Below, piece after piece: positions 1 through 9,500 of a stretch of DNA of 24,267 nucleotides. The position numbers and the translations under genes were made by a program. Position 1 is the stretch's first letter, and every line of letters begins with the position of its first letter. Below the pieces are notes generated by a model. That model saw only the letters and a list, made by a program, of their open reading frames with translations. It made no database searches and was not told where the DNA came from. The stretch is from a virus. Location: the IMG/VR virus record IMGVR_UViG_3300008459_000385, positions 1 through 24,267 of that record. One strand, given 5' to 3'.

Positions 1-1
1 T

Positions 2-154
2 AAAGGAGGAAATCATTATAATCACGTTCATTATAGTAATAAAAATAAATATCCTGGATGGAATATGAAAACTGTTCCTTCACGTTTTAATTGCAAAAAT
101 TGTGCTACATTAAAAAATGATCCTGATGGGGTAAAATCCGAATTGTGTCCATAA
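2..154 (+). CDS. C-terminal end of a Cys/His-rich protein, possibly a tail-associated peptidase (partial)
   Basis: An open frame enters from the left edge and ends at TAA just before the spike-like gene, leaving about 50 residues. The remnant contains a His-rich stretch (HYNHVHYS) and a Cys-rich tail (NCKNCATL...ELCP). A closely spaced H-x-H pair of this kind occurs near the C-terminus of several zinc peptidases used by phage tails (M15-type and M23-type enzymes), and the position directly upstream of a spike-tip protein would suit a hub or tail lysin. That function is inference from a short fragment; a Cys-ligated structural tail is equally possible. AGGAGG at 5-10 lies inside this frame and is not the ribosome site of any gene here. 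Confidence 0.5.
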   Translation, partial: KGGNHYNHVHYSNKNKYPGWNMKTVPSRFNCKNCATLKNDPDGVKSELCP

Positions 155-175
155 TAAGAAAAGATATAAATTAAA

Positions 176-610
176 ATGGCAATAGATATAAACCAATATA
201 CAGGAGAACAAATAATATTATCATCAGGACGTTTAGTTTTTAACGCCCGTGCTAATGATGTCTATTTAAATGCTAAGCGTTATATTAACTTTTCAGCAGG
301 TGATAAAGTAACTATTGACGTAGGTAATATAGATAGTGATGATGAACAAAATATGTTTTTAGTTAACGCTCCTAGAATGCAATTTGGTCTAGATAAAAAT
401 GGAGTTGCTGAACCAATAGTTAAAGGTGAACAATTAGATGAAATATTATCTCAATTAATGGAAACCTTAGCTATGTATAGTGATATGGTAGCAGCTACAG
501 TTGCAACACCTCCATTAGTAGCGACATCAGCGACATTTCTAAAAGGTAGATTACAAGGAATAAAAGCTAATCTAGAAAATTTTAAATCAACTAAATCATT
601 TACAATATAA
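176..610 (+). CDS. Baseplate spike/tip-like protein
   Basis: 144 residues. Residues 15-75 are a run of short alternating beta strands (LSSGRLVFNA, VYLNAKRYINFSAGDKVTIDV, MFLVNAPRMQFGL). This is the register expected of the trimeric beta-helix at the end of gp5/VgrG-type puncturing spikes, where each strand ends in a statement such as 'lnaprmqfG'. A Gly-rich turn with EPIVKGEQLDEIL follows, then a helical C-terminus with a PPLVATSATF segment that is typical of phage spike C-terminal proteins. No lysozyme domain is present, unlike T4 gp5. It overlaps the next gene by one base (TAATG) and heads the baseplate operon. The leader 'gatataaattaaa' directly precedes ATG and has no Shine-Dalgarno sequence. 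The family assignment rests on recognised pattern and context. Confidence 0.65.
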   Translation: MAIDINQYTGEQIILSSGRLVFNARANDVYLNAKRYINFSAGDKVTIDVGNIDSDDEQNMFLVNAPRMQFGLDKNGVAEPIVKGEQLDEILSQLMETLAMYSDMVAATVATPPLVATSATFLKGRLQGIKANLENFKSTKSFTI

Positions 611-1707
611 TGGCTTCAAATTTATCAATACCAAGTAACTTAAGTTCCTCTCAAATAGGTAATGTTGTAAATAACATACCAGGAGCGGGTGCTGCTATAG
701 GTAATGCTAAAGCATTAGTTGGAGCCGCCGCTGGACAAGCACAAGCAAAAATTGAAGCAGCTCAAGCCCAACTTAAAAAAGCAAAAGCAACAGCTGATAA
801 AGCTAAAAAGGAATTAGAAAAAGCTAAAAACGCTAAAAACTTTTTGAAGGACCAAACTAAATTAAGTCCTGCGGATGTTAAAAATTTATTAGTAGCAGCA
901 GCACTGCCTATATTAACTAAATTTATCAACACAGAAAAAGTAGTAAACTTACTAATAGATAAACTTACTAATGAAGCTAAAAAGAAATTAGAAAAATATG
1001 GCCGTGTAGAAATATCAGGAGGTACAATCACATTCACTCCTAAAAGTAAAGGTGATTTTGAAAAATTTGCTCAAAATTTTAAACGTAAAGTTGACTCGTT
1101 AAAAAGTGCTGTTGCAGCATTAAAAAAAATAGTAGACACATTAGTTACTTTACTTAAAGTAGTTAGAGCGGGATTAGTAGCAATTAAAGTATATATAGCT
1201 ATTTTGAAGGCTAAATTAAAATCAATGGCCGCAGCCGCAGCAACTGAAGCCGCTTTACCACTCCCAACTAAACCAGCAACCGCTGCTTATTTAGCATTTA
1301 AAGAATCAACTGATCCTATAATAAATGTATTAGAAAAGAAAGTAGATGATTATATATTAATGACAACAGTTATTAGTGGTATATTAGGTATATTTAAAAA
1401 AATGATTGATAAAATCAAAGAAAAATTAGATAGAATAAACATTATTATTAATGGTATACCTGATCAATCAAAATCATTATCTGATGAATTAAATACAACT
1501 AAAACAGCAGTCGGCCAACAAACCCCAGAAGACTATGAGGACGATAAGGGTAACCAATATACTATTAGAGTTACTACAAATCCATCAGGAGCTATACAAG
1601 TTACGGCTTATGATAAAAATACTAACTTAAAAATAGCTGAAACAGCTCCTAGTAAAACGCGTGGAGCTGATAAATTACTTGACGAAATTAAACAAATAAT
1701 AGGATAA
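610..1707 (+). CDS. Helical, coiled-coil-rich baseplate/tail structural protein
   Basis: 365 residues, not a named family to me. Residues 45-80 are an Ala/Lys/Gln-rich coiled coil (repeats of AQAQLKKAKATADKAKKELEKAK). Residues 95-295 are mostly long amphipathic helices with several hydrophobic stretches (around 185-205 and 250-265) that could pack in a bundle rather than cross a membrane. The last 60 residues switch to a beta-rich domain (YTIRVTTNPSGAIQVTAYDK) followed by a final helix. The start codon overlaps the upstream stop. Lying between a spike-like gene and gp25, it is most likely a hub or tube-proximal assembly component; the helical composition would also fit an internal chaperone. 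No signal peptide is visible. Confidence 0.55.
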   Translation: MASNLSIPSNLSSSQIGNVVNNIPGAGAAIGNAKALVGAAAGQAQAKIEAAQAQLKKAKATADKAKKELEKAKNAKNFLKDQTKLSPADVKNLLVAAALPILTKFINTEKVVNLLIDKLTNEAKKKLEKYGRVEISGGTITFTPKSKGDFEKFAQNFKRKVDSLKSAVAALKKIVDTLVTLLKVVRAGLVAIKVYIAILKAKLKSMAAAAATEAALPLPTKPATAAYLAFKESTDPIINVLEKKVDDYILMTTVISGILGIFKKMIDKIKEKLDRINIIINGIPDQSKSLSDELNTTKTAVGQQTPEDYEDDKGNQYTIRVTTNPSGAIQVTAYDKNTNLKIAETAPSKTRGADKLLDEIKQIIG

Positions 1708-1712
1708 TAAAA

Positions 1713-1720
1713 TATTTATA
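1713..1720 (+). promoter_or_regulatory. TATTTATA motif upstream of 1724 gene
   Basis: Exact TATTTATA ending 3 nt before the ATG at 1724, in a 16-nt intergenic gap. It is one of seven gene junctions in the window with this octamer or a one-base variant. Its function is unknown; if it were a -10 box the transcript would be nearly leaderless. Confidence 0.4.
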
Positions 1721-1723
1721 AAC

Positions 1724-2188
1724 ATGAAAGCGGATACATTCGTAAAATTATTAAGAAAAGTTGTACGTGAAGAAGTACAAGCTGTTGTAAGGGAAGAGCT
1801 AGGATTATTATTAGAGGCGCCAGCGTCTAAACCGGTAGTGGCAGAGTCCAAAAAACCGGCTGTTAAAAATTCCATGGTCGAGGCAATACGACCTGCCAAA
1901 CCTACACAGCCTGCTAAAGCTATGAATTTTTCTAGTAACGATGTTTTGAACCAAATTTTAAATGAAACAGCAAACTCAGGTGAGTGGAGAACAGTAGCTG
2001 ATATGAAAGCTGAAAATGCTATGGGCTTCAGCGGAAACGCATACGGAAATGAACCTATGGTAGTAGAAAGTGTAGACCAAATGTTTGCTAATACAAGACC
2101 AGCAGGTAGTGTTGAGTCTGCTAGAATTGATGTTGTACCTGACTTTACCGGGTTAATGAGTAAAATGAAAGAACAAGGACAAATCTAA
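1724..2188 (+). CDS. Small baseplate-operon protein, N-terminal amphipathic helix
   Basis: 154 residues of unknown function. The N-terminus is a charged amphipathic helix (MKADTFVKLLRKVVREEVQAVVREE), a pattern often seen in small structural or assembly proteins of T4-like phages from non-enteric hosts. The middle (residues 30-75) is Pro/Ala/Lys-rich and probably disordered. Near the C-terminus a hydrophobic element with FTGLMSKMKEQG resembles a docking helix. The gene follows a TATTTATA motif and its stop overlaps the start of the gp25-like gene (TAATG), so it is probably co-translated with wedge components. A helper or connector role in baseplate assembly is inferred from position only. Confidence 0.6.
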   Translation: MKADTFVKLLRKVVREEVQAVVREELGLLLEAPASKPVVAESKKPAVKNSMVEAIRPAKPTQPAKAMNFSSNDVLNQILNETANSGEWRTVADMKAENAMGFSGNAYGNEPMVVESVDQMFANTRPAGSVESARIDVVPDFTGLMSKMKEQGQI

Positions 2189-2610
2189 TGCTAAAAAGAC
2201 CTACATATACACTAAATCCACAAGACGTCGGACAAAAACGAGGTATTGGAATTAGTGTTCTTTTTAATAACGGTAATAATGTTTTTAACCAAACCTTTAC
2301 TACCAAAGACCAAGTGAAATCTAATTTAATTAATTATATATTAACTAATAAAGGTGAACGCTTATTTAATCCTACATTCGGTGGGGACTTAAGAGCATCA
2401 CTGTTCAACCCAGATTCATCGTTTGATGGTATAGCTGCGTCATTAGAACAAGAAATATACGCTTATGTACCTAATATTATTATTCGTAATATAGCTGTTA
2501 AAAAGTTTTCCGATGAAAATATAGTGAATATAGTACTAGACTACTCAATAAATAACCAAGATGATAATTTAGTAATAAATGTATCAACAAATGATTTAAT
2601 CAAACAATAA
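2188..2610 (+). CDS. 25: Baseplate wedge protein, gp25-like (GPW/gp25 family)
   Basis: 140 residues, the normal size for T4 gp25. The family signature lies at residues 45-75: a helix, then LTNKGERLFNPTFGGDLRASLF, the conserved 'T-x-x-GER-x-x-P-x-x-G' arrangement with E57, R58 and P62. It is followed by a helical segment ending IYAYVPNIIIRNI and a C-terminal beta sheet with YSINNQDDNLVI. In T4 and other contractile tails gp25 joins the wedge to the sheath and supports sheath initiation. The gene is sandwiched by one-base TAATG overlaps with its neighbours, and gp6 follows directly, the usual partner order in T4-like and Mu/P2-like tails. Assignment is strong from motif plus synteny. Confidence 0.9.
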   Translation: MLKRPTYTLNPQDVGQKRGIGISVLFNNGNNVFNQTFTTKDQVKSNLINYILTNKGERLFNPTFGGDLRASLFNPDSSFDGIAASLEQEIYAYVPNIIIRNIAVKKFSDENIVNIVLDYSINNQDDNLVINVSTNDLIKQ

Positions 2611-4481
2611 TGGCAAACGTACCTGATATAAAATATTTTGATAAAGACTTTACCACATTAAAGTCAGACCTAATTAATTATGCTAGAACATATTTTCAGA
2701 ATAACTACATGGACTTTAGTCCATCTGCTCCTGGTAATATGTTTATGGAAATGGCTGCTTATGTAGGTGATGTTTTATCGTTTTACACTGACACTCAGTT
2801 ACAAGAAACATTATTATTGTATGCTCAAGAAAGAAAAAATATTATTGCTTTAGCATATGCTTTAGGTTATAGACCTAAAATAACATCAACTTCATCAGTA
2901 ACATTAGATATATTTCAATTAATACCTTCCACAGGTGCTCCTAACTATACTCCAGATTATAGATATGCTTCAACAGTAAGTAGAAATACTGTAGTTAAGT
3001 CAAATTCTAATCCATCAATAACTTTTGTTACACAAGATTCAGTTAACTTTAAGTTTTCATCATCTTTTGATCCAACAGAAGCTAATATATATCAATATTA
3101 TAGCTCAACAACTAACCCACAATATTATTTACTTAAAAAACAAATAAAAGCAATATCAGGGGAAATTAAAACAACTACTTTCTCTTTTAATAACCCAGAA
3201 CAGTTCCCGACTGTTACTATTAATGATAAAAATATTATTGAGATAATTAGTATAACTGATAGTGATGATAATACATGGTATGAAGTACCTTATTTAGCTC
3301 AAGATACAGTATTTGATGAATCATTAAATTTACCTACATTTGAACCTAATTACAGTGGTGATAATAGTGCTCGATTTTTATTACGTTTAAAAAAGGTTCA
3401 AAGACGTTTTACAACACGATTTAACGATGATAATAATTTAATATTAGAATTTGGTAGCGGCGTTACTTCAGTTCCTGATGAGACAATTATACCTAATCCT
3501 GACAATGTTGGCTTAGGTTTAGTAGATGGTATAAGCAAAATGAATATGGCTTATGATCCATCAAATTTTCAATACACAAATGAATATGGTATTGCTCCAT
3601 CAAACACTACTTTAACAGTAACTTACTTAACAGGGGGTGGTGTTGAAACAAACTTACCATCAGATGATATCAATTTAAATGATGTTATTACTGTTGATAT
3701 TAATGAATATAATTTAGATCCAACAATAGTTAATATTTCTAAAGGATCAGTTAGATTCAATAACCCAACTCCTTCATCTGGAGGTGGACCTGGTGAAAGT
3801 ACAGAACAAATAAGATTACAAGCTTTAGCTAACTTTCCAACTCAAAATAGAAATGTAACTAAGGCTGATTACTTAGTTCGTACCTTATCATTACCATCAA
3901 AGTATGGTTATATAAGTAAGGCTTATGTAGCGCAAGATTATTTAGTAGCGAATGACTCAGACAAACAAAACTTTATTAATAATAATCCATTATCACTTTC
4001 TGTTTATATTTTATCAACAGATATAAATGGTAAATTGACAAAAGCAAATAATATAGTTAAACAGAACTTAAAAACATACTTATCATATGAAAAAATGATG
4101 AGTGACGCTGTATTAATTAAAGACGCTTATTACGCTAATATTAAAGTTAATTTTGACATTTCATGTCTACCAGCATATAACTCTCAAAATGTATTAACTA
4201 AATGTATTGAGGAATTAAAAAATTATTTTGATACATCTAAATGGCAAATCAACCAACCAGTTATACATTCAGATATATATAATTTAATTGGAGCTGTTAA
4301 AGGTGTTCAATCAGTAATTAAAGTTGAAATTTTAAATTTAACTGGAGGTAATTATTCTCCATACAGTTATGACATATCAGCTGCTACAAAACAAGGAGTT
4401 GTTTATCCATCTCTAGATCCAATGATCTTTGAAGTAAGATATCCTAACTCAGATATTTATGGCCGCGTTGTAACATACTAA
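2610..4481 (+). CDS. 6: Baseplate wedge protein, gp6-like (baseplate J family)
   Basis: 623 residues, close to T4 gp6 (660). The N-terminus carries the recognisable gp6 block: a helix leading into YFQNNYMDFSPSAPGNMFM, then a domain with YVGDVLSFYTDTQLQETLL and a region ending ALGYRPK. Residues 95-380 are mainly beta strands. From about residue 400 comes a baseplate-J-like core with STEQIRLQALANFPTQNRNVTKADYLV, followed by alternating helices and strands. gp6 dimers form the inner ring that links the six wedges and drives the hexagon-to-star transition. It sits directly downstream of the gp25-like gene with a one-base overlap. The family call is strong. Confidence 0.9.
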   Translation: MANVPDIKYFDKDFTTLKSDLINYARTYFQNNYMDFSPSAPGNMFMEMAAYVGDVLSFYTDTQLQETLLLYAQERKNIIALAYALGYRPKITSTSSVTLDIFQLIPSTGAPNYTPDYRYASTVSRNTVVKSNSNPSITFVTQDSVNFKFSSSFDPTEANIYQYYSSTTNPQYYLLKKQIKAISGEIKTTTFSFNNPEQFPTVTINDKNIIEIISITDSDDNTWYEVPYLAQDTVFDESLNLPTFEPNYSGDNSARFLLRLKKVQRRFTTRFNDDNNLILEFGSGVTSVPDETIIPNPDNVGLGLVDGISKMNMAYDPSNFQYTNEYGIAPSNTTLTVTYLTGGGVETNLPSDDINLNDVITVDINEYNLDPTIVNISKGSVRFNNPTPSSGGGPGESTEQIRLQALANFPTQNRNVTKADYLVRTLSLPSKYGYISKAYVAQDYLVANDSDKQNFINNNPLSLSVYILSTDINGKLTKANNIVKQNLKTYLSYEKMMSDAVLIKDAYYANIKVNFDISCLPAYNSQNVLTKCIEELKNYFDTSKWQINQPVIHSDIYNLIGAVKGVQSVIKVEILNLTGGNYSPYSYDISAATKQGVVYPSLDPMIFEVRYPNSDIYGRVVTY

Positions 4482-4491
4482 AAATTAAACT

Positions 4492-5091
4492 ATGGACTTA
4501 AACAAATTAAAAGGACACGTTCCTGACAAAGTAATTAATCAAATCCCAGGAGTAATGGATAAATTCCAAATCAATACTCCACTACGTTTAGCTCATTTCT
4601 TAGCTCAATGTGGTCATGAATCAGGTGGATTCCGTTTAACTAAAGAAAATTTAAACTATAGTGCTAAAGGTTTAGCAGGTACATTTAAAAAATATTTCCC
4701 AACAGAAGCTGCTGCCGCATCATATGCTAGACAACCTGAAAAAATTGCCAATAAAGTATATGGTAATAGAATGGGTAATGGTCCTGAAGCATCAGGTGAC
4801 GGTGCTAAATTCTGTGGTCGTGGTTACATTCAATTAACAGGTAAAGATAACTATACAGCATTTGGTAAATCTATTAATGAGGACTTAACAAAAGATCCAA
4901 CATCAGTAGCTGACAAATATGCATTATTATCAGCTGCTTGGTTCTTTAACAAGAATGGTTTACATAAGATGGCTGATGAAGGTGCTACTGACGCAGTTGT
5001 AACTAAAATTACAAAACGTGTTAATGGTGGTACTATTGGATTAGCAGATCGTATTAAACACTTCAAAGAATACCATCACTTACTAGCTTAA
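4492..5091 (+). CDS. GH19 chitinase-like endolysin (peptidoglycan hydrolase)
   Basis: 199 residues, a complete single-domain GH19 enzyme. The general acid is E43 in AQCGHESGGF and the second catalytic Glu is E52 in TKENLNYS, nine residues later, as in phage GH19 lysozymes. The Gly-rich substrate-binding segment CGRGYIQLTGKDNYTAFGK is at about residues 108-126, and the C-terminal NGG...RIKHFKEY helix closes the fold. The family cleaves beta-1,4 bonds in peptidoglycan or chitin; peptidoglycan is the likely target in a bacteriophage. There is no signal peptide or transmembrane helix, so it needs a holin or must be carried in the virion. It lies between gp6-like and other baseplate genes rather than in a separate lysis cassette, which leaves a tail-associated role open. 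Confidence 0.9.
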   Translation: MDLNKLKGHVPDKVINQIPGVMDKFQINTPLRLAHFLAQCGHESGGFRLTKENLNYSAKGLAGTFKKYFPTEAAAASYARQPEKIANKVYGNRMGNGPEASGDGAKFCGRGYIQLTGKDNYTAFGKSINEDLTKDPTSVADKYALLSAAWFFNKNGLHKMADEGATDAVVTKITKRVNGGTIGLADRIKHFKEYHHLLA

Positions 5092-5108
5092 TCTCTATAA
5101 ACATTCCA

Positions 5109-5116
5109 TATTTATA
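5109..5116 (+). promoter_or_regulatory. TATTTATA motif upstream of 5137 gene
   Basis: Exact TATTTATA in the 45-nt gap after the endolysin gene, 20 nt before the ATG at 5137. A weak TATAAA/TTTATA inverted repeat overlaps it, so it could also form a small AT-rich stem. Confidence 0.4.
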
Positions 5117-5136
5117 CTAGAATAATACTAATATAA

Positions 5137-6249
5137 ATGGGTGTTTACAAAATATTTCCGTCACAGGATACAACAATCTATACAGACTACGCAGAATTAA
5201 ACGCGGGATTAGATTCCATATTGGACTTATCTAAGAATGCTCCGTTTCTGTATCCTTCGTCTTCTACTAGCCGTATTTTAATTAAGTTTGATAATGATGA
5301 TATAGCTGACGCTGTCTCAAAATCAGGCGCTAACTTTACAGCTTCATTAAAACTATATAATGCTAATGTAGAGGGCATACCATCTACTTTTGATATTGAA
5401 GTACACCCAGTATATCAAAGTTGGGATATGGGTACAGGTCGTTTTAATAATATTCCTGAAACAGTAGATGGAGCTAGTTGGAGATATAGAACAGCAAATC
5501 TTACAAATCTTTGGACAGTAGCAGGTTTACCAACAGGTGTAACTTCATCATATTTTGGATTTATGACAGGTGGAGGCAACTATTATACATCATCTGCTAC
5601 ACAATCATTTAATTTCTTTTCAACTAAAGATATTAATGTTGATGTGACTAGATTTGTTGGATGGTGGACAGGAAGTGTTATTAACAATAACGGATTTATT
5701 GTTATGAATAGTAGATCAGCTTCACCAACAGGTACAGGCTCATTTGAATTCGATCCTCATTATCAATATACATTTAATTTCTTCTCTAGAGATACTAACA
5801 CTATTTACCCTCCATGTTTGGAGTTTAAATGGAATGATAGTACATTCAACACGGGTTCAGCAGTGACTATACCTAATGAAGAAATAAATATCGCTATTGC
5901 GAATAATAAAAGTTCATTTTATGATACTGAATATGTGAAGTTTAGAGTATATGCTAGAGAGAAATATCCCGCTAGAATTTACTCACAAACATCATTATAT
6001 CCTTATAATAAAATTTTACCTACTGCTTCATACTACTCAATTATAGATTTAAATACAAATCTAAAAGTAGTTGATTTCGACACTTCAGCTACTAAATTAA
6101 GTGCTGATGTAACAAGTAGTTATTTCAGAATGTATATGAATGGATTAGAACCTGATCGTTATTATAAAATACAAATTAAGTCTATCATTGATGGTGGTAC
6201 TTATATTTTTGATGATGATTATTATTTTAAAGTATTACAAACAGTTTAA
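5137..6249 (+). CDS. Baseplate/tail structural protein with DNRLRE-like domain
   Basis: 370 residues. The N-terminal 170 residues follow the DNRLRE/disaggregatase-related pattern: FPSQDTTIYTDYAELNAG, a strand ending in a small loop, SRILIKFDNDDI, then TASLKLYNANVEG and HPVYQSWDMGTGRFNN. This is a beta-sandwich found in surface-binding proteins, including phage structural proteins. The remaining residues are beta-rich and Ser/Asn/Tyr-rich with two aromatic-rich segments and end in TYIFDDDYYFKVLQTV. No catalytic motif is visible. It lies in the baseplate operon and is followed after 2 nt by the next gene, so a peripheral wedge or fibre-attachment role is likely. It does not look like T4 gp8, which occupies a comparable position in T4. 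Confidence 0.6.
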   Translation: MGVYKIFPSQDTTIYTDYAELNAGLDSILDLSKNAPFLYPSSSTSRILIKFDNDDIADAVSKSGANFTASLKLYNANVEGIPSTFDIEVHPVYQSWDMGTGRFNNIPETVDGASWRYRTANLTNLWTVAGLPTGVTSSYFGFMTGGGNYYTSSATQSFNFFSTKDINVDVTRFVGWWTGSVINNNGFIVMNSRSASPTGTGSFEFDPHYQYTFNFFSRDTNTIYPPCLEFKWNDSTFNTGSAVTIPNEEINIAIANNKSSFYDTEYVKFRVYAREKYPARIYSQTSLYPYNKILPTASYYSIIDLNTNLKVVDFDTSATKLSADVTSSYFRMYMNGLEPDRYYKIQIKSIIDGGTYIFDDDYYFKVLQTV

Positions 6250-6251
6250 TA

Positions 6252-6593
6252 ATGTCAGAACTACAAAAAACTATTTATAGCCTAAACGGTTTTAATAATG
6301 TTGTAGATACTAATTTTTCGCAATTAGCTAAAACAAATACTAATGTTGCAACTATTACTACATTAGATAAAACTGTTAGTCAATTCTTTCAAGAATATGA
6401 TTCACTATTTTTTGAAATACCACCAACAGGTTCAGACCAATCACATTTAGGTTTAGCAACTAGAAGTCTAGAATATTTAGGTTTATCATTAGAGACTTTA
6501 CAAAATGAAATTGATACTTTAAGAGAAGAAAATGTTAATTTGAAAAATCAAATTTTACTAACTTCTCAAATTAACACAGGAACACAAATATAA
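6252..6593 (+). CDS. Small coiled-coil baseplate-operon protein
   Basis: 113 residues, no recognised family. The N-terminal half is polar (LNGFNNVVDTNFSQLAKTN); the C-terminal third is a clear coiled coil (LETLQNEIDTLREENVNLKNQI) with leucine/isoleucine at heptad positions. It starts 2 nt after the upstream stop and ends 1 nt before the next start, so it is probably translationally coupled to both. A short trimerising or docking protein bridging the DNRLRE-like protein and the giant downstream protein would fit, but this is inferred from position and composition. Confidence 0.6.
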   Translation: MSELQKTIYSLNGFNNVVDTNFSQLAKTNTNVATITTLDKTVSQFFQEYDSLFFEIPPTGSDQSHLGLATRSLEYLGLSLETLQNEIDTLREENVNLKNQILLTSQINTGTQI

Positions 6594-6594
6594 T

Positions 6595-9500
6595 ATGGCA
6601 ACAACAGTTACTAGCGTATTTTCATCCTCTAATATCCTCCCAGGATCATCTTCTCAGTTAGTAGTAACTAGAGATATGGTTCGTAACTTTGGTGCTCCTG
6701 AAGATTTTGTTGAGTTACATATAAGTGACCCATCAGGTAAAATACTTTACTCATTTGTTCCTTTTAAAGGATACACTATACCAGGTAAGTTCCAGGCGTC
6801 AACTGCTTACACAATACAGGAATTAATTTTTGATCCTGCTAAAGATTTAAAAGACGTAGGTATTAGTTATGGTGATTATAGACTTACTTATAACGTTTTT
6901 AAACCTAAAATTGTTAAGGATTCTAATCCAAGTTTATTCATTAAAGAAATATCTAGTGATAGAACTGAAATTAGATTAAGTACTAATAATATTTCTACCA
7001 CTGACATTCAGATTAATACAAATGACTTTATCCGAGAAGTTCAAGGATTAAGTTACTTTAAAGAATTTTATCTAAATTTTGGAAAAAATCAATTAATACC
7101 AGCTACTAATGTAGCGTTAGATTTAGGCGCTTCAACAGTAACTGTAGCAAGAAGTCAAGGTAATGTTAGTGCCACTTCAGCACTATCAGGACCTCCAACA
7201 GTATTGATTAAATTACTTAATCCATTACCATTAAAATATACAGTTAATACTTTAGTTAGTGTTGTAGATGCGATTGCTAACCCACGAATTTATGATGTTA
7301 ATGCTACTCCAGATCCAAAACCTGTAGTTTATCCTTCATTACGTGGACCTAATTTTGATTTAGATTTAGATAATTTAAGAGTAGGACCTACTCCATATTA
7401 TAATTTTAATCAAATTACTAGTTCACAAGCTTCTTTTGGACCATTACAACAATTACTTGGTCAATTAAGTGCTTCTAATTTTCAAATTAATATTGACTAT
7501 ACTGATTATGAGGACTTTGTTCATTTTTCTTCCGCTGCTCGTCGTTTAGAAGGATTTAGATATAAATTAATTAATCTTGAAGCAACAACATCATTAAGTG
7601 CGTCTGTTGCTTTAAGTACGGCCCCTACAGCACAATTAGACGCTGTTAAGTATCAAAATAGTATAAATAAAATTGTTCAAAGTTTTGATGGATGGGAACA
7701 ATACTTATATTATAATTCAGGATCATCAACATGGCCTAAGTACACAAGTACTAAACCATACTTAAATTATTCTGTAACATCATCTCAAGCATTATCTTGG
7801 TATAGTGGTAGTCATGATTCGGCTTCATTATATGATGACAATAACCAAAACTATTTACTATATACCTTACCAGGCTATATAGCTGAAAATGATAGTAATG
7901 AATTAGCTTTTGAATTTGTAGCTTCAATTGGGCAAATGTTTGATGATATTTGGATTCATATTAAGGCTATAACTGATTTATATCAAGCTAAAAACTCACT
8001 AAATGAAGGTATATCTAAGGATTTAGTATACTTTTCTTTACAGTCTTTAGGTATTGATGTATACACTGATCAAGATGGTAAAGATGTATTTCAATATCTA
8101 TATGGTGTTAATTCTGATGGTACTTACAAACCACAAGTAGCATCATATCAAACATTAGTTAGTGCTTCTAACTACCAAATACCAGGACAAGACCAACAAA
8201 AAGGAATTTATAAGCGTTTATATAGTAACTTGCCTTTATTATTAAAGTCAAAAGGTACAAATCGCTTCAATCAATATTTAAACACTATATTTGGTATTCC
8301 ATCAACAATAATGGGATCATTAGAATATGGTGGTGTAGATAAAGTAACATCTTCATTTGAATATGAATATGATAGATTTAACTACGCTCTACAAACATCA
8401 GGTTCAAATAATGTAAGCATTCCTTGGACTTATGTCTCACAAAGTGCTACTAGAACTACTCATACAGATATAGTACCAGATGGTATTGAATTTAGATTCA
8501 AAGCATCTCCATCATACGCTACTACTCAATCATTATTTTATAGTGGTTCTGATCTTAAGTTAGATGTATTATATACTAATACAGGTTCTAGTAATTCTAT
8601 TTATGCTAATACTATAGGTAATTTTGGTTATTTCCAATTTAAATTAGGTACAACTGTAGTTACTTCATCAACAATACCTGTATTTACAACAGGTTCAGAT
8701 GGTGATACTAGTTGGTATAATGTATTAGTACAAAGACGTACTCCTAATTTAAGAATAGGACAAACAAGTACTTCTCAAACATATGATGTTTATGTAAAAA
8801 ATAATGTTTGGGGAGCTGTAGGACACGTAGCAAGTGCTAGTTTAACAACTGCAACTGCTGCTTCTAACTCATTATGGTACACTCAAGGTGCTATAACATT
8901 TGGAGGTGGTAGTTATCCATTTAGTGGTTCAATTCAAGAAGTAAGATTATGGTCTTATAAATTAAATGAAGATGTATTTAACTCACACGTATTAAATCCT
9001 GAATCAATTGAAGGTAATACTTATACTTCATCATTCTCAGATTTAGTCGCTAGATGGCCATTAGGAAATAACTTATATACATACAATCATACTTTAACTT
9101 CAAGTGTCGCTTCAGTAGCTCCTGATCAAAAGATTCAAGCATTCACTGCTTCATTTGCTAGTTTTCCAAATAAAAATAATTACACTTCATTTACTGAAAC
9201 ATATTATGCTGATGTTGCTAACTCAGGATATGCTAATCCAGTAACTGATAAAGTTAGAATTATAAGTGGAAGTACATATGGTACTCAATTAATGCCTAAT
9301 AAGAGCATTCAAACACCAGATTTAATTCCTATAACTAAAGATATACATTTATTAGATGCGAGTTTATCTCCTCAAGACGAGATAGACAGAGCTATTATAG
9401 CAGCATTCGGTTCATCTTATAGTATAGATGATATTATTGGTAATCCTGCTACAGGATCATACTATGAATTACAGCCAATTCAAAACGAATTCTTTAAGAA

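Noticed and set aside
5-10. AGGAGG as a Shine-Dalgarno site
   Set aside because: It lies inside the partial upstream frame, with no start codon within usable distance.
762-1037. Open frame on the - strand
   Set aside because: Antisense to the Lys/Ala-rich coiled coil of the 610-1707 gene; all other genes are on the + strand.
5096-5120. Terminator after the endolysin gene
   Set aside because: Only a weak 6-bp A/T inverted repeat with no following T tract.
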